59,403 nt of DNA from NCBI GenBank assembly GCA_031976225.1, contig DALYLQ010000010.1, positions 1 to 59,403 of the forward strand, in the 5' to 3' direction. The notes beneath the pieces were generated by a model, which saw only the letters and a list, made by a program, of their open reading frames with translations, did no database searches and had not been told where the DNA came from. This document shows, piece by piece, positions 43,413 through 52,888 of this stretch. Within the stretch, counting starts at the first letter, position 1. The number at the start of each line of letters is the position of its first letter. The position numbers were made by a program, and so were the translations under genes. The DNA is from UBA10646 sp003456175 (GTDB taxonomy: Bacteria > Bacteroidota > Bacteroidia > Chitinophagales > Chitinophagaceae).

Positions 43413-44852
43413 TTATTCAACAGGTCCTAAGAAGTTGGTTTTAACAACATCAATTTGTTGAGATTGATGGTATATGGCCAGTTTGATCTGTGTTTTGCGT
43501 TGCTTGATGCGTTCTTTAGGTAGTGTTACAAAAAAGCTGCCAGCACCTTGCCCTTCACTTTGTACTATAATTTTATTTCCCACCACATCTACCTTACCAT
43601 TCGCATCTACAAGTTGTACTGTAAGCGGTATTTGCTTCATGGTTTTATTAACCACTTTAATGTTGTACAGGTTAGAGATGCTATCGCTGCCTACTTCTTG
43701 ATACATGAGGCCAGGTGTACGCATGATGGTTGCTGTAACATCTTTTCTTGTAACCAATAAAGTTGTGAGTAGTGATGTAAGTAACACTAGCAATACTGTG
43801 TACAATTTCATACGACGAGTGTAACGTAGTGGTTGCTTTTTTGCAATACCATCTTCGCTTGCATAGCGAATGAGCCCACGTTCAAAACCAACTTTATCCA
43901 TCATGTGATTACAAGCATCGATACAAGCGGTACAACCTACGCACTCTAGCTGAGTTCCATTTCTGATGTCGATACCGGTAGGGCATACTTTAACGCACTG
44001 AAAACAATCAATACAGTCTCCTGCTGTGCGTTCTTCTTTTTTATTGAATTTTTTTCTAGTTTCTCCGCGTTCATAGTCGTAAGCTACTACCATTGAATTT
44101 CTATCTAGTAGTACACCTTGCAAGCGGCCGTAGGGGCATACTACGGTACAAGCTTGCTCTCTAAAGAAAGCGTACACTGCATAGAATATTGCACTAAATA
44201 CCATGATAGATAGTAAGCCTGTAGTATGCTTACTTACGGGTTCGGTGATGATTTTTATTAAATCATCCATGCCGATGATATATGCCAAAAAAAAGTTGGC
44301 AATAACAAAAGACATGATGTAGAAGATACTATGCTTACTTACACGTTTGATAATTTTTGTGCTTGTCCATGGTGCTTTTGCTAATAGCTTTTGAGCTGAC
44401 GCATCGCCATCAATCGCATATTCAATTTTTCTGAAAAGCATTTCCATGAATATGGTTTGCGGACAGACCCAACCACAAAACAAACGGCCAAAAGCTGCTG
44501 TAAATAGTACAACGGATACTATAAATGTTACCATGATAAGGCCGAAGATGAAAAAATCTTGTGGCCAAAATACTTGACCAAATATGATGAATTTTGCTTT
44601 AGGGATATTGAATAAAAAAAGCGGGTGTCCGTTGATTTTAATAAATGGTAATGTAAAGAATAGTGCAAAAAAGAACCAGCTAACGATACTTCTTATATTA
44701 TAAAATTTACCGAAAGGTTTCTGTGCAAAAACCCATTTACGCTTGCCATCTTCCCCCACAGTGGCAATACGATCTCTGAAAGATTCAGTATTCGACGTAA
44801 TTGTTTCAGCCCTTAATTGCTGTGCTTTAGGTTCGTGTATGTCGGTGATCAT
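43413..44852 (-). CDS. ccoG: CcoG, ferredoxin-type cbb3 oxidase accessory protein
   Basis: 479 residues. Membrane segments in the N-terminal 220 residues with FCGWVCPQTIFMEMLFRKIE, then two 4Fe-4S cysteine sets (CIDCFQCVKVCPTGID and CVGCTACIDACNHM), a further helix and a periplasmic Ig-like tail. Proposed Cu(II) reductase for the oxidase CuB site. A palindrome-like copy with a GAAA centre lies at 44709-44716 (KPFGKF). Confidence 0.95.
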   Translation of the reverse strand: MITDIHEPKAQQLRAETITSNTESFRDRIATVGEDGKRKWVFAQKPFGKFYNIRSIVSWFFFALFFTLPFIKINGHPLFLFNIPKAKFIIFGQVFWPQDFFIFGLIMVTFIVSVVLFTAAFGRLFCGWVCPQTIFMEMLFRKIEYAIDGDASAQKLLAKAPWTSTKIIKRVSKHSIFYIMSFVIANFFLAYIIGMDDLIKIITEPVSKHTTGLLSIMVFSAIFYAVYAFFREQACTVVCPYGRLQGVLLDRNSMVVAYDYERGETRKKFNKKEERTAGDCIDCFQCVKVCPTGIDIRNGTQLECVGCTACIDACNHMMDKVGFERGLIRYASEDGIAKKQPLRYTRRMKLYTVLLVLLTSLLTTLLVTRKDVTATIMRTPGLMYQEVGSDSISNLYNIKVVNKTMKQIPLTVQLVDANGKVDVVGNKIIVQSEGQGAGSFFVTLPKERIKQRKTQIKLAIYHQSQQIDVVKTNFLGPVE

Positions 44853-44910
44853 GTTGTTTCTTTTTTATCTTTTAAAAGGCTGGAGTTCTTGCACAGAAAA
44901 TAATTAGACC

Positions 44911-46104
44911 TTACGGATTCATAGCGATGGATTTAGTTTCTTTAGCGGTAGAATCTTTACTTGTTGGGTTGGTTGTGCCTTCTTGATAAAGCTCGCCTTG
45001 CTTCTCTTTTGGATTAGCAGGATTGGTGCCTTTCAACGATTTGATATAGCTTGCTAGCTGTGCAATTTGAACGGGTGAATAATCGTCTTTCCAGCTTTTC
45101 ATGCCTTTCTCTGGGCGGCCGTATTTAATGGTTTTAAAAACATCGTTGATGCTACCTCCATTGAGCCAATAATCGTCTGTTAAGTTTGGGCCAACACCAC
45201 CTTGACCTTCTGTTCCGTGGCATGCCGCACACATACTGGTAAATGTTGTTTTACCCTTTTCTAAATCAGAAGCTTCGGTGAGTAATTTTACTGTATTCTC
45301 ATCTACGTTATTAGCAGCTTTAGCAAGGTAGGCAGCCTTATCTGCCTCAGCTTGTTTCATGGCTAATTCAAACTCTTCTTTACTTGATGGTGCTGTATGC
45401 GATACATGGTAGCGGTAAAGGTAAACAACACCAACTAAAATGGTAACATAGAAACCATAGAGCCACCATGGTGGTAAGCGATTATCGAGTTCTCTAATAC
45501 CATCGTAGTTATGGCCAAGATCGATATTAGCTTCTTGCTCAACAGGTTTAAAACTGTTCATTTTATCCCACCATACTTGCAGGGTTGATGGAGCCTCTGC
45601 TTCTTCAGTTGCTGGTGCAACAACAGGAGTATCTTTTGCAATGAACAAACGTATAAAATACGCAAGCATTAGTATGATAAATAATTCTAACCCTATTACA
45701 GACGTAATAAGATAAAATACTGCTTCTGATAATCCTGCAATGGTTGTAGCAACCTTGGGTGCATCGGCTGTAGCATCTTGAGCGATACCACTCATAGGCA
45801 TGCCAAATACCAGTAAGATTGTGGTAACGATGGTAGCAGCTTTTTGTTGTTTTTCTTTATCTAAAAACCACTTAGCAGTACCAAGCATTACATTAGCCAT
45901 TAATGCAATAATTAAGAGCAACACACCTGCAATGATGATGAGACTTACCGCTACTGGATTGCTCATGAGTGTTTGCTTTTCAGCCACGGCTGCGTTGGCG
46001 GTATTGCTTTGAGCTGAAGCTAAAGTTGCAACCAATAAGCCTATTAGTGACAAGATAAAGGGTAGCCACTTGCTTATTTTATTTTCGAATTGTATGGTAT
46101 TCAT
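44911..46104 (-). CDS. ccoP: CcoP, cbb3 oxidase cytochrome c subunit (one haem motif)
   Basis: 397 residues. A signal/hydrophobic N-terminus with two or three extra membrane segments precedes the usual CcoP helix (NYDGIRELDNRLPPWWLYGFY). One haem c site, CAACH (about residue 289), with a distal Met candidate in KGMKSW. Classical proteobacterial CcoP has two haems. The stop codon TAA is the middle of a palindrome core (44909-44916). Confidence 0.92.
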   Translation of the reverse strand: MNTIQFENKISKWLPFILSLIGLLVATLASAQSNTANAAVAEKQTLMSNPVAVSLIIIAGVLLLIIALMANVMLGTAKWFLDKEKQQKAATIVTTILLVFGMPMSGIAQDATADAPKVATTIAGLSEAVFYLITSVIGLELFIILMLAYFIRLFIAKDTPVVAPATEEAEAPSTLQVWWDKMNSFKPVEQEANIDLGHNYDGIRELDNRLPPWWLYGFYVTILVGVVYLYRYHVSHTAPSSKEEFELAMKQAEADKAAYLAKAANNVDENTVKLLTEASDLEKGKTTFTSMCAACHGTEGQGGVGPNLTDDYWLNGGSINDVFKTIKYGRPEKGMKSWKDDYSPVQIAQLASYIKSLKGTNPANPKEKQGELYQEGTTNPTSKDSTAKETKSIAMNP

Positions 46105-46122
46105 GTTCGTTGTTTTAAGGCA

Positions 46123-46284
46123 TTAGTCAACCAATGGAATTTTACTGATCTCGCTGAGTGCTTGTTTCTTTTGCCGTAAGGTGTATATGGTTACCAAGCA
46201 GAAAAAGATGAAGAATATCAAAAACGAGCTAAGACCATAAATGCTTACGTTGCTTATTTTTTCGAGGTAGTGTATGAATTTCAT
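46123..46284 (-). CDS. ccoQ: CcoQ-like small membrane subunit
   Basis: 53 residues, MKFIHYLEKISNVSIYG then a membrane helix (LSSFLIFFIFFCLVTIYTL) and a short basic/acidic tail. Identified by position between ccoNO and ccoP and by its one-helix layout. A palindrome core (46174-46181) encodes TLRQ at the end of the helix. Confidence 0.75.
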   Translation of the reverse strand: MKFIHYLEKISNVSIYGLSSFLIFFIFFCLVTIYTLRQKKQALSEISKIPLVD

Positions 46285-46302
46285 ATAATTATTTTTAAGC
46301 TT

Positions 46303-48432
46303 TTATTTCATGGCTGTATTTTCTTTCTTCTCGGCTTTGATATCGGTGCCCAAACGTTGTAGATAGGCAATTAATGCAACGATTTCAGTGTTGGCAGATG
46401 TTTTAATTTTCGCCTCTTTCAGGTTGTTTTTAATGGTGTTGGCTTGCTGCATTAATTCTTGGTTAGCAACGGCATCGTAACCTTCTGCGTATGGTACACC
46501 TAAAGTTTGCATAGCTCTTATTTTGGCAGGCGTACTAGCAGTATCTATGGTATTTTCAAGTAGCCAACCGTAACGCGGCATAATTGAGCCTGGCGACATC
46601 ATACTTGGTTCCATCATGTGGTTGTAGTGCCAACTATCAGGATATTTACCACCAAGGCGTGCTAAATCTGGGCCGGTACGCTTGCTGCCCCATTGGAATG
46701 GGTGATCGTACACAAACTCACCTGCCTTACTGTATTCGCCATAGCGTGCTACTTCATCTCTGAATGGACGAACCATTTGTGAGTGACATGTATAACAACC
46801 TTCACGTATGTAAATGTCTCGACCCTGTAATTCTAGCGGTGTATAAGGCTTAACGCTGGTAATCGTAGGAACATTAGACTTGATTAAGAAAGTTGGAACC
46901 ATTTCAAGCAATCCGCCAATGGCAACCACTACTAAACTTAAGATTAACATAGTGGCAGGGCGGCGCTCTATCCAACGGTGCCAGTATTCTTTTTCACCAG
47001 CATGTGCTTTTTCAATAGGTGCAGCTTCGGCAGCTTCGTTAGCAACAAAACTACCTTGTTGTACTGTTTTGTATAAATTGTACACCATTATAATAGCGCC
47101 AATCAAATACAAGGTACCACCAATGCTACGACTGATGTACATTGGAATGATACTGGTAACTGTTTCTAAGAACTGGAATTTTAATTGTCCTTCATCAGTG
47201 AATTGCTTCCACATATCTGCTTGTGCAAAACCTGCCCAATACAAAGGCACAGCATAAATTACAATACCAATTGTACCTAACCAGAAGTGGTTGTTAGCAA
47301 GCTTTTTAGAGTATAATGTTGTATTCCACATTTTAGGGAATAACCAATACAACATACCAAATGCCATAAAACCATTCCAACCTAAACCACCAATATGCAC
47401 GTGTGCAATAATCCAATCGGTAAAGTGTGCAATAGCGTTTACATTTTTTAAACTTAATAACGGACCTTCGAATGTGCTCATGCCATAACAGGTTACAGCT
47501 ACTACAAAGAATTTCAAGATTGGCTCTTCACGAACTTTATCCCAAGCACCACGAAGTGTGAATAATCCGTTCAACATACCGCCCCAACTTGGAGCAATTA
47601 GCATTACTGAGAATACTGTACCTAATGATTGTGCCCAATCGGGTAACGCAGTGTATAATAAGTGGTGCGGACCAGCCCAGATGTATATGAATATTAAAGC
47701 CCAAAAGTGAATGATAGACAAGCGGTAAGAGTACACAGGGCGGTTGGCTGCTTTTGGTAAGAAGTAATACATCAAACCAAGAATAGGCGTTGTTAAAAAG
47801 AAGGCAACCGCATTGTGGCCATACCACCATTGTACCAATGCATCTTGCACACCTGCATACCAGCTATAACTCTTTAAGAACGATACAGGAATTTCAAATG
47901 AATTCACAATATGCAACATGGCAACAGTAACCCATGTAGCGATGTAAAACCAAATAGCAACATAAATATGGCTTTCTCTTCTTTTGAAAATGGTGCCAAA
48001 CATGTTAATACCAAATACCACCCAGATCAAAGTGATAGCAATATCGATAGGCCATTCTAACTCGGCATATTCTTTCGCTGTTGTGTGGCCTAAAAACAAG
48101 GTAACAGCAGCTGCAACAATAATTAACTGCCAACCCCAAAAATGCACCCAGCTAAGTTTATCGCTGAACATTCTCGATTTGCATAAACGTTGTAGCGAGT
48201 AGTAGATGCCTGTAAACATACAGTTACCTACAAAGGCAAAAATGATAGCATTGGTGTGAATGGGGCGTAGGCGACCAAACGTAGTGCCAGGGTAATCTAA
48301 CGATACTCCCGGAGCATAAATTTGAATGGCTACCCATAAGCCAACAATCATACCTACCAAGCCCCAAAGTGCTGTAGCGTAGGCGAAGTACTTTACTATC
48401 TTGTTGTCGTAGTAAAATTTTTCTAGTTGCAT
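46303..48432 (-). CDS. ccoN: cbb3 oxidase subunits I and II fused (CcoN-CcoO)
   Basis: 709 residues. Residues about 1-480 are the 12-helix haem-copper CcoN (HTNAIIFAFVGNCMF, HNAVAFFLTTPILG, WAGPHHLLYTALPDW, HVHIGGLGWNGF). After a linker and another membrane helix, residues about 535-700 are CcoO with haem motif CYTCHSQM and WGSKRTGPDLARLGGKY. The fusion keeps the two core subunits at 1:1. High-affinity oxygen reductase of the inner membrane. No palindrome copy in the gene. Confidence 0.97.
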   Translation of the reverse strand: MQLEKFYYDNKIVKYFAYATALWGLVGMIVGLWVAIQIYAPGVSLDYPGTTFGRLRPIHTNAIIFAFVGNCMFTGIYYSLQRLCKSRMFSDKLSWVHFWGWQLIIVAAAVTLFLGHTTAKEYAELEWPIDIAITLIWVVFGINMFGTIFKRRESHIYVAIWFYIATWVTVAMLHIVNSFEIPVSFLKSYSWYAGVQDALVQWWYGHNAVAFFLTTPILGLMYYFLPKAANRPVYSYRLSIIHFWALIFIYIWAGPHHLLYTALPDWAQSLGTVFSVMLIAPSWGGMLNGLFTLRGAWDKVREEPILKFFVVAVTCYGMSTFEGPLLSLKNVNAIAHFTDWIIAHVHIGGLGWNGFMAFGMLYWLFPKMWNTTLYSKKLANNHFWLGTIGIVIYAVPLYWAGFAQADMWKQFTDEGQLKFQFLETVTSIIPMYISRSIGGTLYLIGAIIMVYNLYKTVQQGSFVANEAAEAAPIEKAHAGEKEYWHRWIERRPATMLILSLVVVAIGGLLEMVPTFLIKSNVPTITSVKPYTPLELQGRDIYIREGCYTCHSQMVRPFRDEVARYGEYSKAGEFVYDHPFQWGSKRTGPDLARLGGKYPDSWHYNHMMEPSMMSPGSIMPRYGWLLENTIDTASTPAKIRAMQTLGVPYAEGYDAVANQELMQQANTIKNNLKEAKIKTSANTEIVALIAYLQRLGTDIKAEKKENTAMK

Positions 48433-48467
48433 AATCGTGTTGTTAAAGAGTCAAATTGTATAGAGGC

Positions 48468-48626
48468 CTATTGTTGTGTTGTTTCGGTGGTGTTGTCAAA
48501 AAGTATTCGGTGTGCTGGCGATACATCATCTTGATACTGCCCCTTTTTTACCGACCATAAAAAGGCCGCTAGAAAAAAACCTGCAACGCCAATACTTATA
48601 ATTAGTAGAATGATTATAACACTCAT
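48468..48626 (-). CDS. ccoS: CcoS, cbb3 oxidase assembly protein
   Basis: 52 residues, MSVIIILLIISIGVAGFFLA then AFLWSVKKGQYQDDVSPAHR, the CcoS pattern (one helix then KxGQYDD...R). Required for cofactor insertion in other bacteria. Lies between ccoI and ccoNO. Confidence 0.9.
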   Translation of the reverse strand: MSVIIILLIISIGVAGFFLAAFLWSVKKGQYQDDVSPAHRILFDNTTETTQQ

Positions 48627-48720
48627 GGTTCTCGGTTATGGCTGTAAAAGTATTTTTGAGGTATTGCTTTGGTAATGATGCGTGTCACTTACGTAAATGA
48701 TATTCATCAAAAGCATTGCG

Positions 48721-51108
48721 TTATAAACGCATCCAACGAGCATGCAAGTGCGATAAGCTATAGGTTAGCGTTACAATGCTGATAGAGCTTGAAGGCATTA
48801 GAATAGCAGCTACAAGTGGCGATAGTGTACCCTGCAATGCAAAAGCCAAGCCGATTACATTGTACAGTATTGAGACAATAAAACTGATAATGATAATATT
48901 TCTGTTGGCTTTAGTGAGTTGTATCAGTTCTTGTAATTTATGTAAGCTCGATGCTTCTAAGATAGCATCGCTAGCCGGGGTGAAGTTGTTGGTATCTTCT
49001 GTAAGTGCAATGCCTGCATCACTTTGCCGTAAGGCACCTGAGTCGTTTAAACCATCGCCAAGCATGGTAACTTTAGCGCCAGCAGCTTGCAATTGTTGTA
49101 TGTATTGTAGCTTATCGTTTGGTGATTGCTGAAACTTGAGTGTAACATTTGAGCCTAGTGTATGCTGTAAAAAATTACGTTCGGCATCATTATCGCCCGA
49201 CAAAATAGTGATGTTATACTTACGTAAAAGTTGTTGGATCACTTTAAGTACATCTTTCCGATAAGTATTGGCGAAGCTGAAGTAGCCAAGCATTATACCA
49301 TTTACAGCAATGTAAGAACAGCTCTCTCGTTGCGCTGTAGTTTCGGTGGCTGCACCAACAAAAGCTGCATTACCTACTTGTATCCATTTACCGGCAACGG
49401 CACCTTCTATGCCTGCACCAATATGTTCTCTAAAATCAGTTAATGGGTGAAAAGTAGCTGCATGCAAATGTTTATAAATAGCCTTGCTTAATGGGTGCTG
49501 ACTATGGCTTACTAAACTTCTGACAGCACTGGCCAGCTCAGGAGTTAATGGGTTGCCGTTGAATTGTACTTGTAAGTGATCGCTGTCGGTAATAGTACCT
49601 GTTTTGTCAAACACAATATGTGTGGTGTTGGCAATAGCTTCAATGGTATCTGCATTTTTCAGATACATTTTTTCGTTTGATAAAATCCCAAGAATATGGC
49701 CGTTGGTGAAGGTATTCGCAAGCAACAAAGCACAAGGGCATGCTACAATTAATATAGTGGTGAGCACATTCCATGCTCGCATATCATTACCCTGTATAAA
49801 CCAGTAAGCCGAGGCTGTAATGGCTAAGAACAGTACTATAATTGAAAAGTACTTGCTGATAACATCTGTGAATGGTGTAGTTTTTTGTTGCTTTTTTGCA
49901 TCGTTATTCCATAGGCGTGTAAGATAACTTTGTGATACTTCTTTCATTACCAATAGTTCCATGTTGCCGCCTGTTTGCTTACCACCTGCATAAATCAGTT
50001 CTCCCATTTCTTTGAGTACGGGAATAGATTCACCAGTAACAAAACTGTAATCGATATACGCCTTTCCTTTTGTTAAAATGCCATCTGCTGGTATGAGTTC
50101 GTTGTTGTGTATTAAGAGTGTATCGCCAACAACAATATCTGGCAATGCTTTGGTAGCTTCTTTACCATCTTTTAAAGCAGTTACAGCAATGGGGAAGTAC
50201 GATTTATAATCTCTATCGAAGGAGAGTTGCTGATAGGTTTTTTCTTGAAGTATTCTGCCAACTAGCATAAAGAATACAATGCCTGTCATAGAATCGAAAT
50301 AGCCACTACCTACCTGCCAAAAAATTTCATAACAACTTCTAAGAAAAGTAAGTACTATGGCTAGTGCAATGGGTGCATCTATATTCATATACTTGTGCTG
50401 TAAGCCACTATAAGCACTTTTATAAAATGGTAATGCGCTGTACAGTAAAACAGGTAAGGCTAATAGGAAACTAATGTATCGGAAAATTTTTTGTAGGTAT
50501 AGTTCAGAATGTTCTAAGCCTAAATATTCTGGAAAGCTTAGCAACATTACGTTAGCAAAGCAAAACCCTGCAATACCTAACTGATAGGTTAAACTATTGT
50601 TGCGAACCTTATCAGTGCCTTGTAGATTTTGTAAGCTAATATAGGGTTCATAACCAATGCTGGTAAGTGTTTCAGCTACCTTACGTAAGCTTACCTTATT
50701 ATGTTCAAATACAATATCAACTTCTTTTTTCGTGAAATGTACCCTTGCACTAATAATGCCGGGTTCTATTTTATAAATGTGTTCTAATAGCCATAAGCAA
50801 GAGCTGCAATGTATTTGCGGCAAATAAAAAGTTACATGGCTTTGCTTACCATCGGTAAAGTGAATGAGTTTTTGGGCAATATTAGTATCATCTAAAAAGG
50901 CAAATTTTTCTTTGCGAACTTGTATGCGTTGATTGGCACCCGGCTTATCGTTAAGTTGATAATAAGTGCACATGTCGCTTTGTTGCAAAATGCCGTACAC
51001 CGTTTTACAGCCGCTACAACAAAAGGTTTTATCTTCTAATAAAATACTTTCATCTACACAGTCTTCCCCACAGTGGTAGCAAGTACTAATTGTTTTCGCA
51101 GCTTCCAT
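48721..51108 (-). CDS. ccoI: CcoI-type P1B copper-transporting ATPase
   Basis: 795 residues from ATG 51108 (MEAAKTISTCYHCGEDC). N-terminal Cys-rich zinc-finger-like part (CYHCGEDC, CCSGC), HMA domain with IHCSSCLWLLE, eight membrane segments with metal-site CPC in VACPCALLLA, phosphorylation site FDKTGTITD and hinge MLGDGLNDSGAL. Exports Cu(I) for the oxidase. A 49-residue upstream frame extension runs through a terminator and is rejected. Palindrome core 49027-49034 encodes ALRQSDAG inside the conserved hinge region. Confidence 0.94.
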   Translation of the reverse strand: MEAAKTISTCYHCGEDCVDESILLEDKTFCCSGCKTVYGILQQSDMCTYYQLNDKPGANQRIQVRKEKFAFLDDTNIAQKLIHFTDGKQSHVTFYLPQIHCSSCLWLLEHIYKIEPGIISARVHFTKKEVDIVFEHNKVSLRKVAETLTSIGYEPYISLQNLQGTDKVRNNSLTYQLGIAGFCFANVMLLSFPEYLGLEHSELYLQKIFRYISFLLALPVLLYSALPFYKSAYSGLQHKYMNIDAPIALAIVLTFLRSCYEIFWQVGSGYFDSMTGIVFFMLVGRILQEKTYQQLSFDRDYKSYFPIAVTALKDGKEATKALPDIVVGDTLLIHNNELIPADGILTKGKAYIDYSFVTGESIPVLKEMGELIYAGGKQTGGNMELLVMKEVSQSYLTRLWNNDAKKQQKTTPFTDVISKYFSIIVLFLAITASAYWFIQGNDMRAWNVLTTILIVACPCALLLANTFTNGHILGILSNEKMYLKNADTIEAIANTTHIVFDKTGTITDSDHLQVQFNGNPLTPELASAVRSLVSHSQHPLSKAIYKHLHAATFHPLTDFREHIGAGIEGAVAGKWIQVGNAAFVGAATETTAQRESCSYIAVNGIMLGYFSFANTYRKDVLKVIQQLLRKYNITILSGDNDAERNFLQHTLGSNVTLKFQQSPNDKLQYIQQLQAAGAKVTMLGDGLNDSGALRQSDAGIALTEDTNNFTPASDAILEASSLHKLQELIQLTKANRNIIIISFIVSILYNVIGLAFALQGTLSPLVAAILMPSSSISIVTLTYSLSHLHARWMRL

Positions 51109-51212
51109 ACACTTTGTTTTTGGTAAAAGAGATGCAACTGCAAGATTAACAGCACACAAAACCTTGTAGGCTGATGCGGATAGTACAAAACGCTGATATT
51201 GGTCAGTATAAA

Positions 51213-51238
51213 AGAAGCCCCGCCATGGCGGGGCTTCT
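51213..51238 (-). terminator. perfect palindromic terminator after the glycosyltransferase gene
   Basis: 26-base perfect palindrome with GAAGCCCCGCC / GGCGGGGCTTC arms; on the minus strand TTTTA follows. 22 bases after the glycosyltransferase stop, and 105 bases before ccoI. Confidence 0.8.
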
Positions 51239-51260
51239 GTAGTTTTTAAAAACACGAATA

Positions 51261-52166
51261 CTAATGTTCTAGTACAGCATGCTTATGCTGTAAGGCATGA
51301 ACTAACAATTTGCACGATTGGTGAATAAACTGTAAGCCAGCTTTAGACCAATACATGTGTCTTGTTTTTATTACACGGGCGTAGTTCCAAACGATAAACA
51401 ATACCAGACGTATACTACTTTTCCAAGTGAAGTGGTGCGATTTAGTGAGTAATTCTAATGCTATCATTCTACTCAAGCACTGATGGTAATAGTACTTGCC
51501 ATTGAGTTTTCCTTTGGCCGACATGCGTTCGTTGTGCATACGAACATAATAAATTACATGCGGTGTAATCACATAGGCTGTATCGGTTAATAAAAATTTT
51601 AAATGCATTAACCATTCTTGCGAATTCATTAACTGCTCATGAAAAGGTTTTTCATCTAACACCGATTTGCGCCATAAGCCGGCGGCTGTTTGCCATTTTA
51701 CTTTATTAAATAAATAGTCTTCAACGGCGTTATTGGTGTGTGTTTGATGACTCCAATGTTGCAAGCTGTATTTGTATTCATGCTTGTGCGTGGAAAAAAA
51801 GCTAATTTGACTAATACATACACCCGCGTTTTCATTTTGCCGTAAGGCGTTCACTTGAATAGCAAGTGCATCGGCTGCTAAAATATCATCGGAGTCTATC
51901 CATTTAATAAATGTTCCACTTGCAATTGAAAGGCCGTAATTCCTGCAAGCATTGGCACCTTTAGGTAAATAATTGGGGCGTTTTACAAAGAAGATGTTAT
52001 TGTAATTAAATGTGTATTGCTTTACTAGTTCTTCTGATGTATCTGTAGAACCATCGTCTATAATGATGAGTTCCCATTGGGTATAAGTTTGTTCTAAAAC
52101 ACTTTCTATAGCAGCAGTAAGTAAGTGTGCTCTATTGAAAGTGGGCATAATTAAACTCACTAACAT
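51261..52166 (-). CDS. family 2 glycosyltransferase
   Basis: 301 residues. GT-A start LIMPTFNRAHLLTAAIESVLEQTY, IIDDGSTD and the DxD-type WIDSDD. C-terminal third has an amphipathic/hydrophobic stretch but no clear transmembrane helix. Acceptor unknown; it stands alone. A palindrome core (51840-51847) encodes ALRQNENAG. Confidence 0.9.
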   Translation of the reverse strand: MLVSLIMPTFNRAHLLTAAIESVLEQTYTQWELIIIDDGSTDTSEELVKQYTFNYNNIFFVKRPNYLPKGANACRNYGLSIASGTFIKWIDSDDILAADALAIQVNALRQNENAGVCISQISFFSTHKHEYKYSLQHWSHQTHTNNAVEDYLFNKVKWQTAAGLWRKSVLDEKPFHEQLMNSQEWLMHLKFLLTDTAYVITPHVIYYVRMHNERMSAKGKLNGKYYYHQCLSRMIALELLTKSHHFTWKSSIRLVLFIVWNYARVIKTRHMYWSKAGLQFIHQSCKLLVHALQHKHAVLEH

Positions 52167-52197
52167 AGCATGGCTTTTAAAGGATCATTGGATATTT

Positions 52198-52205
52198 CAA
52201 ATGTA
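52198..52205 (-). promoter_or_regulatory. -7 box TACATTTG of the glycosyltransferase gene
   Basis: TAnnTTTG match on the minus strand, 31 bases before the ATG. No clear -33 box. Confidence 0.45.
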
Positions 52206-52282
52206 ACTATTGGGTAAGTGTAGTGGCTATGTGTAAGTAGCTACATGTCTGTTTTGGGTAGTGTTATAACTTTTATATGAAG

Positions 52283-52299
52283 GTAACCTTACGGTAAAT
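52283..52299. repeat. dispersed palindrome copy upstream of the LOG-family gene
   Basis: GTAACCTTACGGTAAAT, core 52287-52294, between divergent genes. Confidence 0.85.
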
Positions 52300-52345
52300 G
52301 ATGGTACGGCAAACAACTGTACATTCGCAATCAAATTGTACCAAT

Positions 52346-52888
52346 ATGTCGTACCAATCTGTAGCTGTTTTTTGTGGTAGTAAAGATGGAAATAATGAGT
52401 TATATGTGTTGCATGCACAACAACTAGGGGCTGATTTAGCCAAAGCGAATATTGCACTTGTATACGGCGGTGGTAATAAAGGATTGATGGGTGCAACAGC
52501 TAATGCTGTATTAGCACATCATGGTAAGGTAATAGGTATTATTCCTGAGGTGTTAGTAGCATGGGAGCATGCACATAACGAGCTAACAGAACTACACGTA
52601 GTGAACGATATGCATAGCCGCAAAAAATTAATGTATCAATTATCTGAAGCCATCATCATATTGCCGGGTGGTAATGGTACGATGGATGAATTGTTTGAAG
52701 TGCTTACGTGGAATCAATTACAGATTCATGATAAAAAAATAATCCTGCTGAATTCAGCAGGATATTACAATCATTTATTAGGTCATATGAATCACATGCA
52801 ATTGCAAGGATTTTTATATGAAAATTGGCGTGATAACATGGTGGTTTGCGAAACACCGCAAGATGTTATTGATTTTCTTACTGCTTAG
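52346..52888 (+). CDS. LOG-family Rossmann protein (TIGR00730; nucleotide 5'-monophosphate phosphoribohydrolase)
   Basis: 180 residues from ATG 52346 (MSYQSVAVFCGSKDGN). Family motifs GGGNKGLMGATANAV and LPGGNGTMDELFE (PGGxGTxxE). Members release bases, including cytokinins, from nucleoside monophosphates. Its 3' end overlaps the convergent gene by 11 bases. Confidence 0.92.
   Translation: MSYQSVAVFCGSKDGNNELYVLHAQQLGADLAKANIALVYGGGNKGLMGATANAVLAHHGKVIGIIPEVLVAWEHAHNELTELHVVNDMHSRKKLMYQLSEAIIILPGGNGTMDELFEVLTWNQLQIHDKKIILLNSAGYYNHLLGHMNHMQLQGFLYENWRDNMVVCETPQDVIDFLTA

Noticed and set aside
51109..51255. Extended N-terminus for the copper ATPase
   Set aside because: The extension runs through the perfect terminator hairpin at 51213-51238, and the conserved Cys-rich start fits the ATG at 51108.
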